Shown here one piece after another: positions 21,260 to 30,671 of a DNA stretch of 64,000 nucleotides. Positions within the stretch are counted from its first letter, which is position 1, and the number at the start of each line of letters is the position of its first letter. Made by a program: the position numbers and the translations under genes. The notes below the pieces were generated by a model that did no database searches, was not told where the DNA came from, and worked only from the letters and a program-made list of their open reading frames with translations. The stretch comes from Lotus japonicus (lineage: Eukaryota; Streptophyta; Magnoliopsida; Fabales; Fabaceae): NCBI RefSeq assembly GCF_012489685.1, contig NC_080042.1, positions 21,280,150 through 21,344,149 on the forward strand. The letters run 5' to 3'.

Positions 21260-21374
21260 AGCTCTATTATTGTAAGTATTTTATTCTTGTCATTCTATTT
21301 TTCTGCCTACCTATTTTGATCCTCATTTCAAAATACACATATACTACCTTATCTTTATCATGTCAAATTTAATA

Positions 21375-21902
21375 GGCTAAAAAGCACTTTTGGCCCCTGA
21401 TGTTTCAAGTTTGTGCAAATTCTGCCCCTACTTTATTTTTGTCGATGTTTCTACCACTGATGTTTTCAAACAGTGCATCGTCGACCCCTCCGTCAGTCAA
21501 ACGTTAAAAAACTAACGAAATGAGCTGATTTGGCTTTTTTTTTAATATTTTTTGGACCTGCCACGTGGAAATTACAAGTGAAATTGGAAAAAGGGGGCAT
21601 AGGAGATTCAAACTCAAGACCTGTAAGTAGCAAAACATGCATTTAACCAGTTCAGTTACATACATAATTGATATATACATCAAGCAAATTTAATTTATAT
21701 CATTTCCTTGATCATCATCAACTTCATATACTCCTCTTCATCTCTTTAATCCACTCAGGAACCTCTCATAAGAAAGCTCTACTGACGGAGGGGTAGACGG
21801 TGCACTGTTTGAAAACATGAGGGGTAGAAACGTCGACAAAAATAGAGTAGGGGCAGAATTTGCACAAACTTGAAAATCAGGGGCCAAAAATGATTTTTAG
21901 CC
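21375..21902. mobile_element. MULE-type MITE, 528 bp
   Basis: Terminal inverted repeats of about 125 bp start GGCTAAAAA and share TTTGGCCCCTGAT, AGTTTGTGCAAATTCTGCC and TTTCAAACAGTGCA. A perfect 9-bp target duplication AATTTAATA lies at 21366-21374 and 21903-21911, the size made by Mutator-like transposases. It has no coding capacity. It sits in viral sequence 13 bp before the primer binding site, so it arrived after the virus integrated. Confidence 0.92.
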
Positions 21903-21923
21903 AATTTAATATGCTTCCGATTC

Positions 21924-21935
21924 TGGTATCAGAGC
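21924..21935 (+). other. viral primer binding site (initiator tRNA-Met)
   Basis: TGGTATCAGAGC, the 12-base complement of the plant initiator tRNA-Met 3' end, which primes reverse transcription and marks base 1 of caulimovirid genomes. The leader restarts about 30 bases later. Confidence 0.8.
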
Positions 21936-21955
21936 CCGGTCCCGTGAGGGATTAT

Positions 21956-22157
21956 GGTCTCTGGTTGATATAGTGTGTCTTTGTAAGTAAAAAAAAAAAA
22001 GAGTTTTCTTAATCAAAGCCAGTTTTCTGAGGGATTAGTATAAGGATAGTGTGAGTTACCCCTGCAGTCTAGTGGTCCCGGCAGTAAAGCCTTGGATAGG
22101 TAGTGAGCCCGTTGGTTTAGCTAGAGTGGGAAGAAGCACGAACCTTGGTACAAACCT
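21956..22157 (+). repeat. viral leader, second copy
   Basis: Direct copy of 15273-15476, placed after the primer site, as expected at a head-to-tail junction. It breaks off at ACAAACCT, where the inverted patchwork begins. Confidence 0.88.
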
Positions 22158-23195
22158 ATGTGAATGAAATTCACTAGGAGCCCAATGTGTAGTAGAAGCC
22201 CTAATAGGTTCTACACCATATTGTTGGCAGAAGTTTCCTACTTCTCGTCGGCTTATTGAAACTTCCTTTTGCATTTTATGTTGGAGTCTGAAGTCGGTAC
22301 AGACTTGCAAACCAGTGTGAATTATTGCATTATGAATCTGCCCGAAGGTTAATATGTCAAAGTTAGGAGAGCTATCACTGAAGGTTTGAAGGGTTTGGTA
22401 GACTTTCTCTTGCATTAGTCTCAGAAGTCCAGCTATGAAGCGTTCTTTCCAGAATGCACTGGACCCATCTTCTCTTAATACTACTTTTGAAAGGAACATG
22501 TCTTTATACCATCGGTAATCAGACATGGTTGGACAGTAAAGATTGGCGAGCTGATTTTTGGCTCTTTCTCTAAACATATTGGGATCTCCTACAAAGTGTA
22601 ATATTATTGTATAAACTAGTGTTGAAACAACATCTTCCTCACCATTTTCTTTTGTCTTGGTTAAAATTATCATTCTGTCTTGTTCACTTATTAAATTATC
22701 CCACCAACCTTTGATAGCCCTTTGAAGTTAATAGAGATCAGTTTCATTATAAAGTTGAAATGAACACCAATCCCAGGTCATTGTCCAGAAGATGGCCTGT
22801 GAAGCAGTTAAATATAAAAGCCTTTCTTCTGGACGAAAATGAGTCGTTTGAACAAAGTGTTTGAATAAAGGTTGGACTTCTTCAGGGAAGATGCTAAAAT
22901 CTAGTCCTACCTGATGAAACCATAATTTGAACCATTGTGGGAATCTCAAAGAAATTCCCTTTTTGAACCATACAAACCATGAATGTTGGAATGGTCGGAG
23001 ATATAGAAAGTAGTACCATGCATCCATGTAATCAAAGTAATTGTGCCCTGATGAAGTAAATTCTCTTGAGAACTGTTTTGATTGGAACAGAGGTTGGTTC
23101 CATTCTTGTATGTTGAGAACTTTGAGGATCTTCACCTCGGAAGTCCAGCTATGAAGCGTTCTTTCCCGAATGCACTGGACCATCTTCTCTTAATA
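22158..23195 (-). pseudogene. inverted mosaic of viral fragments
   Basis: Read on the minus strand: 23195-23140 is a piece of the coat region, 23139-22730 a piece of the second ORF (NYFDYMDAWYYFLYLRPFQ), and 22700-22190 a longer coat-region piece (YRWYKDMF, QTLQTFSDSSPNF). Then follow very short stretches resembling the RT (APSEF) and movement (FHSHR) regions before the leader. Junctions fall in short shared sequences. The coat piece includes sequence deleted from the main copy. Confidence 0.75.

Positions 23196-23248
<53 letters not shown>
23196..23248. repeat. TA dinucleotide tract, right border of the endogenous virus
   Basis: About 25 TA units immediately after the last recognisable viral base, mirroring the tract at 15241-15272. 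Confidence 0.88.
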
Positions 23249-23252
<4 letters not shown>

Positions 23253-23700
23253 TTGATTCCTTTTTAGTATATATATATAGATGTGTTGCCCTTTACTGAA
23301 CCAATCAATGGTGGCTGGATCTTCTAAGTTCGTGTCATTCTTTTTGCCTAGGGGTGCAGCACATGTTTAATTGTCAATTTCTCTTAAGGTTGTGTAATCT
23401 TTGTGGATTATTGCTGCATATATTGTTTTGGTTGAGTTGATATGTTATCACCTTATTTCATGATCCAAAATTACGGAGTATAACGTTGGAGATCAAGAAT
23501 GCTAGTTTTGAAGTTTAGGGACTCATATTGCACTAATGGCATTCGTGGGGATTAAAAGTGCTTGCCTTTGCTTTTAAAAAAATGTCATCAAATGAGATAT
23601 TTAATATAAAATAATAATTAATTTTTTTTAAAACTAATTTTTTTATTGAATTTTCTATTATAGAGGATTTTTCTCTCTATTATTTTCTAATTATTTGCGA
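23249..23700. other. intergenic DNA
   Basis: AT-rich; no gene or repeat structure recognised. Confidence 0.5.
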
Positions 23701-24680
23701 CATACTTGAAAAAAAAAGTTATATATATCAATATCAATATCAATCATCAATATCAATATCAATCAATCAATATATATTAGAAAAGAAGAACTTCTATAAG
23801 CTGATTTACTGACGTGTCATTATCACGTTAATTCTTAGTGACGTGTCATTCTTACATTAATTATCATAAAAAAAATTCACGTGTTATTCTCAGGTTAATT
23901 CTCATAAAAAAATACATTTTTAAGTTTTAGATTTGATTAAGATTCAGGTTGTTTATTTATTGATTTTATCTTAATTTATTTTTGATTTATTTTTAGAGTA
24001 TTAATTAATTTTTATGTTATTTTTTTTGAATTTTCGGATTTTTAATTAATTCAGGATTTTATGAGTTTTTATTGTGATTTGCTAGATTTTGATAGTTTTT
24101 ATCTATATTTATCTAGTACATTTTTAAATTTTAGATTTGATTAGGATTTAGGTTGTTTATTCCATGATTTTATCTTAATATTTATTTTTTAAAGTATTAA
24201 TTAATTTTTATTGAATTTTCGGATTTTAATTAATTCAGAGTTTTATGAGTTTTTATTGTGATTTGCTAGATTTTTGTAGTTTTTATCTATCTTTATTTAT
24301 TACCTTTTTAAATTTTAGATTTGATTAGGATTTAGGTTGTTTATTTCTTGATTTTATCTTAATTTATCTTATTATTTATTTAATGTTAATTTCCGGAAAT
24401 ATTTTATTTTATTTTAGATTTATTTTTAGAGTATAAATTAAGTAGGCTTTAGGTTGTTTATTTTTATCTTAAATGAATTAATACTCTAAAAAAATCTCAC
24501 GTGTCATTCTCAGGTTAATTCTCATAAAAACAAATAAGGCTGATTTGGTGAGGTGGCAACTGCTGGTTAATTCTGAAACGAAAAATTCCACGTGTCAACT
24601 CCTGGTTAATTCTCAAACGAAAAATTCCACGTGTTAACTCTTGGTTAATTCTCAGACGAAAAATTACATGTGTCAATCTA
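23701..24680. repeat. AT-rich complex tandem repeats
   Basis: A short ATCAATATCA array (23728-23775) is followed by about 2.5 copies of a 185-203 bp unit; ATTTGATTA marks the copies at 23931, 24134 and 24319. A shorter repeat with CACGTGT and GGTTAATTCTCA flanks them (23800-23910 and 24490-24680), three copies near 24560-24680 being about 50 bp apart. No terminal structure identifies a transposon class. Confidence 0.65.
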
Positions 24681-26150
24681 TTAGATAACAACCGTGACTA
24701 TGATACATATTTAATTTTAAAAAAAATTGATTATGTTAAATATTAAAATAAATAAAATCCAACGTAATCATGTTCATTTATAAGAGATTCACGTCAAGGA
24801 AAAAACAAAAAGATATTCAATGGGTAAATATTTTATATCTTCTTTTATTTTAACCTTTAAATTTCCTTAAAAACTAGCCATTTTAAACAAAAATAAAATA
24901 TGTGGTAAGTGATTTAAATTAATATCATATCATTAATAATTTTCAATAACTTGTTTATATTTATCTTGAATGAGATGTCAAAGCAACAATTTTTTTCCAT
25001 CAAATAAAAAATAACATAAAATATCCTCCCCACCTTTCCATGATTAGAACCCTTATCCCCACCATCCACTGCTTCGTCCACCACGACCCCTCAGCAGCGA
25101 CATCGCCATCGCAGGATACCACCAAGGGTGACTCCCCTTCCATCGCAGGATACCACCAAGGGAGTCTCCTTTTTTCCAGGTGAGGCTGTGAATTGTTCTT
25201 TTACATTTTTTTTTAACCGAGATTCATCCTCGAAATATTCTTTGCATGACCCTTTCTTCACACTAGACTTCACACATGTATGCACAACACACACACACAA
25301 GCTGCTCCTACTAATAGCTATTCAGCTCGTCCATCTTCTTGCATGCGATCCTCAGCATTCTTTCTTCACGTCTTCCTGGTCAGCCACTAAAGGCAAAAAG
25401 AAGAAAGAGAAATACATACAACGAGAGGGGTGAGAAGCAATTCAACACAATCATATTAGGGAATAGAAAAATATAAATGAGTTTCACACCACAAAATCAT
25501 CATATGCAATGTACAACTACTATGCATGTGGGCCCATACGGGGAACATCTCATCCCGTCACCTCGGAAAGTCGTCGGGAATAGAGTTCGGAACGGCTCAT
25601 CGAACCCCTGTTGACTGACCACGATGATCATCAGGGGCCTACGAAATGACTAGGCTCGCGATGGAATAAACCTCAAACAGCTTTTGGAGAATCCCACCTA
25701 GCCAGACCCAAAGACCACATACCTCTCGCCCGGTACCCTTAGATCTCTCAGCTTCACCCAACGGAACAGCCTGGCCAAGACAATCCATTATGGGTCTACT
25801 GTCTTTCTGACCAACACCTCATCCTCCTGATTGAGGCCAATGCAAATGATGCACACTCACATCCATTCAAGAGAAATACCACACCCATGGTAATATCTGG
25901 GACTCCATCCCAATAACAACATATGAGACTCCACCTGAGTCTCCAACCATCAACAGATACCCCATTTGAAGTGTTCGTCTTCCAAATCATTTCATAAATA
26001 ATTCTTTTTAAGAGTCGTGAAAACATTTTTGAAAACAAAGTACATTTTGTAATCATTTTCCAAACTTAAGCTGAAAAAAAAAAATCATGTTTAAGAAATC
26101 TTTTCATAAACTTTTTCATAGTATATTTAAAACAACTCATTTTCTTCAAA
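24681..26150. other. intergenic DNA with a GC-richer patch
   Basis: AT-rich to about 25020. The piece 25520-25960 is GC-richer, unlike its neighbours, and may be a worn retrotransposon fragment, but I could not identify a domain in any frame. Short frames at 25128-25433 and 25796-26056 have no recognised features. Confidence 0.4.
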
Positions 26151-26462
26151 TGGACCGGGCGAGCCTTATAGGGGCAATGCCCGAGGGCCGCCCGCCAGAT
26201 GGCGGGGTACTTGGCCACTTCGTAGGGCCTAGGTGCGGCCCAAGTGGCCCACCCCAAGGCAAGTTACTTATGCGGGGCTCATACCCTCCCGCACTATAAA
26301 TAGGTAGCGATTATCTATTGTAAGGGCTTTCGACTCATTTGCTAAATAAACAAGTGAAATTCAGAGAATCTCTCCTCCGACTCTCTCTTCTTCTCTCTGT
26401 CTTTAAGCATTCATCCCTCCCTCTAGGCACTGCTGGTTCTAGTAATGTTCTATACGAAAACA
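26151..26462 (+). repeat. 5' LTR of the second gypsy element
   Basis: 312 bp, TG...CA (ends ACGAAAACA). A TATA box ACTATAAATAGG lies at about 26293-26304. Confidence 0.8.
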
Positions 26463-26464
26463 TT

Positions 26465-26483
26465 TGGCGCAGTCTGTGGGGAC
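26465..26483 (+). other. primer binding site of the second gypsy element
   Basis: TGGCGCAGTCTGTGGGGAC, two bases after the LTR; nearly the same site as in the first gypsy element (TGGCGCCGTCTGTGGGGA). Confidence 0.7.
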
Positions 26484-27219
26484 GACCGTAGGCGAGAAGA
26501 CCGCCAATATGACGACCTTCGCCACAGTGACCGGCGAGATGGGGACCGGCGGGAAATCAGGAAAAGGATGCACAGGCGATTGAGGAGCGAAGCTCAAATA
26601 AGACTTTCATGCACAGCCTAGGACCGCCAGCAAGAACCATAAACACCATTGCTGGAGGATTTGGCGGCGGGGGCGACACCCAAGCGGCGAGAAAAAGGTA
26701 CGTGCGGGCGGCGAACTCTGTCCATGAGATTCCTTTTGGATTTGAGCATCCAGACATTACAATTTCGATGGCGGACTTCGACGGAGTTAAACACCACAAG
26801 GACGATCCGATAGTGGTCCAGCTGAGGGTAAACAGTTTTAATGCCAGGCGAGTGCTTCTAGACCAGGGAATTTCAGCTGATATCATTTATGGGGATGCGT
26901 TCGACAAGTTGGGGTTGTCCGACAGCGATTTGACACCTTATGCAGGAATGCTTGTAGGTTTTGCCGGCGAGCAGGTCATGGCTTAGGGCTATATCGCGGC
27001 AGTCGATCATCATTGTTACGAGATCGAAACGCCATATGACAATGTTACGAGATCGAAACGCCATATTACAATAATTGCCTGGATCTGTACAAAAAGAAAA
27101 GCGCGGCAGTCGGTCATCATTGTTAAACGCCATATGACAATGTAGACCCAAGGGGCGAGGGGCGGCTAAACAAACCCACACCGATCGAAGAAACTAAGGC
27201 GTTACAGTTTGGTGATCGA
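26484..27219 (+). pseudogene. gag remnant and protease of the second gypsy element
   Basis: Most of gag is deleted; only an Asp/Arg-rich stretch is left before 26600. The frame 26609-26986 encodes the retropepsin-like domain with HEIPFGFEHPDITISMADFD and the active-site motif VLLDQGISADIIYGDAF. It stops at 26984-26986. The next 230 bp contain two short direct repeats (CATCATTGTTA and CGCCATATGACAATGT) and are not coding. Confidence 0.75.
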
Positions 27220-27565
27220 GTGTTAAAGATCGGAACCAAGCTTTCTAGCGAACAGGAGGGGCGCCTGGGAAAGTTGCTCGGTGAAAATTTAGACCTCTTC
27301 GCGTGGATCTATAAAGACATGCCTGGAATAGACCCAAATTTCATCTGCCACCGACTCGCGCTGAATCCTAACATTAAGCCGGTCTCACAGCTTCGGCGTC
27401 GCATGGGTGGCGACAAAGGAAAGGCGGCACTACTGGAAGTCGACAAACTCCTAGCCGCAGAATTTATCAAAGAGGTCAAGTATCCAACATGGCTGGCAAA
27501 TTTCGTAATGGTGAAAAAGGCGAATGGGAAGTGGCGAATGTGCGTAGACTATACTGATCTCAATA
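27220..27565 (+). pseudogene. reverse transcriptase, N-terminal half, interrupted by a CACTA element
   Basis: An open frame through LFAWIYKDMPGIDPNFICHR, the KEVKYPTWLANFVMVKKANG stretch and MCVDYTDLN. At 27566 the CACTA element begins. The next RT codon (Lys, Val, Cys, Pro) resumes after the element and its 3-bp target duplicate at 30672, so the frame was intact at the insertion point. Confidence 0.88.
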
Positions 27566-30500
27566 CACTACCACAAAAAAGGGCTTGGGTAGCGGTTATG
27601 TTCAATGTTGGGTAGCGGTTAAGTGGGTGATGCTAAACTCAGCGTTGCTAAAATTGGGTAGCGGTTCTGAACCGCTACTCAATTAAAAAGATGGGTAGCG
27701 GTTCCGCGACCGCTTCGCATTAAAAGATAGGTAGTGGTTTTCAACCGCTACGCATATAGGCATAAAACCGCTACCCATCTTTTTTTTTTTTGCAGGAACC
27801 GCTGCCTTACTCTATTTTTTTTTTTATAAAAAAAGCAGGCAAATGAATCAGAACCCAATTAACCCTTGATACCCAATGTGAAATATAACAGTAAGATCGA
27901 AAACTAAATAAAGAACAACTCAATATCCATATAATTGTGCTGAAACCGAAAAATTAAAAATTGTGCACCAAAACAACAAATTCAATCTGATATCCAAATA
28001 CACTTGTTTTGTTTACAAAAAGAACAAATCCATCCCTAAGTTATACCTAGCTAAAAGATTTTGAATGGAGGAATCACGTTTATTCTTCAAAGACATGTGA
28101 CCCTGCAATACAAATTAGAGACAAAATTACAAACAACATTCCTCATGACTGGATGTCAGTATAGGCAACATGTGTATCAATTCATTTACCTCTGCTTCTA
28201 TTTGTAGCTTGCTAATCTCCCAGATGGAATCATCTTCTTAAGGAAAGAACTTTGGGTGTCATTCATCTCTCTTTCCAACTTGCTTATTTTGTAACATTGC
28301 AACATTGCAATCCTTTCTTTAAACTTGGTCTTGCAATTCATCAACTCTTCATCAGTGTCTAATCAATACAAGAAGCAGAAAAAAGCATGAGAAACATACA
28401 AATATAACTAGCAATTCATAGAAAACTACAAACCTAATACAGATCTAAAACTACAATAAAGCTATATTAATAAGTCACCTGCAACAATACTTAAAACTAT
28501 AATCCTAATAAACAAAATGACATAGTCAGTAAGACAAGAGCCTGCCACCTAAATGTTTCCTAGCCAACACAACAGAGTCTTCAAATAGCCATAAAATGAA
28601 GCCAAATAATGCCAAAAGCAGGAACGAGAATAAGACAGCAACTACAAATTCCCTACATTCCAATGACTAAGCAACCTCCCAAGGAACTCAAAGCTTTTCA
28701 ATGTAGCACTCCACTGTTGAAACTCACTAGACATGAATCTTTACTCATGAGGCTCAAATCTGCTATAAAATCCAAATAGCAGTCAACTAACATCTCAGCA
28801 TTAAATTCTCCAAATCCCCAATAAGGGCTTCCCAATTTGGAATCAACATATTAAGACAGTAACAAAATGTAAGAAGAAACCTCACATAGAGACAGCCAAA
28901 CGAGCCAACCCAGAAAACAGGACCAGCTATGGGGGTATCCACCCAACAGTCATCGTTATATGTTAAAATTACTCAGGGAACTTAATGGGTTTCTTACTCT
29001 AGAAAAAGTATATCATTCATATAAAGAGCAATTGAAATCCTTCCCCATAACATGTTCTAATTAGATTTTTGGGACTTGCAAGCACTAGTAAAATAACAGT
29101 AACGATAAAGTATATTTTATAAAATGGGAAACAAAACACATGTTAAGAGATATTTGATTAAGTTACATCTATTTCAGGTTAGCCTTAATTATCACATCTT
29201 ATTTTTCACACATTCATCACAAACTAAGTTCAAAAAGCCTCTTACAATTTTAGTTCACTTCTGCCTCATGTTGTACAATTTTCCAAAAAAACACAAAAAA
29301 AAAGAACTGAAATAGTAACAAATCTGCCAAACGAAACATCATCTAAGGTGCAAAATATTTGAGATATGAATTCAAATAATCAATACTCTAATAACATTAA
29401 AGAGAGAAAAATAAACAAATCAGAGTTCAGTTAACGAAACAAAGCCATGTCCATTTGAGTCCACAATCCAATCCAATATAATTTACACCACAACTGACCT
29501 TTTTTTTCAGCATCATTCTGTGAATAAAAAAAAACAAGAAATCGCAAATGAGATAGATTAATGCAATGACTAATTAGCTTTTGTGAAGAAAACACTGAGT
29601 TGAGTGAATTTTTTTGACTAATCAAGCATAACCAAACTGGAACCCGAGCTCAATTAGTCATGGAATCAATTGCAAACAAAGCCAAATTATATCAGAATTT
29701 TGACCTTCAACAGATATATTCTTCTTGTTTTCATTAGCACAATCAGAAGAAATCCTTAAAAATCAATATAGTCAGGACCCAAGTCAATGAATTGGAAACA
29801 AATAAGTAGGTGATCTAGGCACATAAACAAATCATAAGAACAGAATTTATAGCAGCAAGAGCTAGCATGTCAGTACAAGAAATACAATCAAATTTTCGAT
29901 TTCGATTTATCATGATGCTGAAACTGAGCTTCACCGAATTCAATTCAATAGCCCAATCAACAAAATGAAAATGATACCTGTAATCGGTGAAGCTGATTTG
30001 GCTATGGGGAATCATGGTGCAGAAGAGAATTGAAGTGTTGTGAGCCGGTGACGAAGCAGCAGAACGGAACCAAGGCTCGGCGAAGAGAGAGAGACGACGT
30101 AGAACTAGGGCTCCCTGAGATGCGGCGCGGAACTACGACTCTCTAGATGCAGAGACGGTGATGGCAACGAGGAAGGGTTGAGATCAGGATCGTGAAAGTA
30201 GGAAGATTGGTGAGTAACAGAAGCAGCGTCGAGCCCCAGTAAAAAAAGAAGGTAAGATGAAAGAAAAGGGAGATGTCACCTGCAGAACTTGCGCCCATGT
30301 CGAGCACCAAGCACTGCCAGAAGGGGAGCAGTAGTCAGTCAAGGCTTGTGGTTCAGATGCGGAGACGGTTACGGCAGGGAGCAAGGGTTATTGCGTTCAC
30401 GACAGAGGGAAAGGGAAAAGGATTTCCCAGGTAGGGTTTTGATAAATTAGGGAAAAAAAGGTTCAATTTGGGTAGCGGTTAATGTAAGCGCTACCTAGCA

Positions 30501-30671
30501 CCGAGAAATTTTACTTGGGTAGCGGTTTCACTATAAGATTGATTTTTTCTTTTCTTTTTTAATGTTACAATAGTTGCTTTCCATATTTTTTTTTCTATAA
30601 AAAGCTTGGGTAGCGGTAAACAGTGAACCGCTACCCCATAGCCGCTGCCCAATGCCCTTTTTGTGGTAGTG
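27566..30671. mobile_element. non-autonomous CACTA (En/Spm) DNA transposon, 3106 bp
   Basis: Termini CACTACCACAAAAA...TTTTTGTGGTAGTG are exact inverted repeats of about 14 bp and extend imperfectly. A 3-bp target duplication ATA lies at 27563-27565 and 30672-30674. Many subterminal copies of GGGTAGCGGTT in both orientations (27586-27780 and 30470-30650) would be transposase-binding sites. No long frame remains. A minus-strand stretch near 28190-28370 (encoding DELMNCKTKFKER-like residues) suggests an eroded gene, and the GC-rich piece 30000-30400 looks like a 5' end. It must be mobilised by a relative. Confidence 0.92.

Larger units (their letters stand above)
20916..21374 (+). other. viral 3' intergenic region
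   Basis: Non-coding viral sequence holding the promoter and poly(A) signal listed separately. A 101-codon frame at 20929-21234 has no recognised domain and is not called. Confidence 0.5.
15273..23195 (+). mobile_element. endogenous caulimovirid (florendovirus-like), one decayed genome plus rearranged fragments
   Basis: In order: a structured leader, a movement-protein-like frame, a coat-protein-like frame with a zinc knuckle, an aspartic protease, reverse transcriptase, RNase H, then an overlapping second ORF, a promoter and poly(A) signal, and an initiator-tRNA-Met primer site (21924). After it the leader begins again (21956-22157), so at least the start of a second unit was joined head to tail. 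The remaining 1 kb is an inverted patchwork. There is no integrase and no LTR, as expected for Caulimoviridae. The two-ORF organisation and the position in a plant genome fit florendoviruses; a petuvirus-like relative is the alternative. Many stops, frameshifts and deletions show it is an old, non-functional copy. Confidence 0.75.

Noticed and set aside
25128..26056. Short frames on both strands
   Set aside because: No recognised domain, no splice signals, and no support beyond length.
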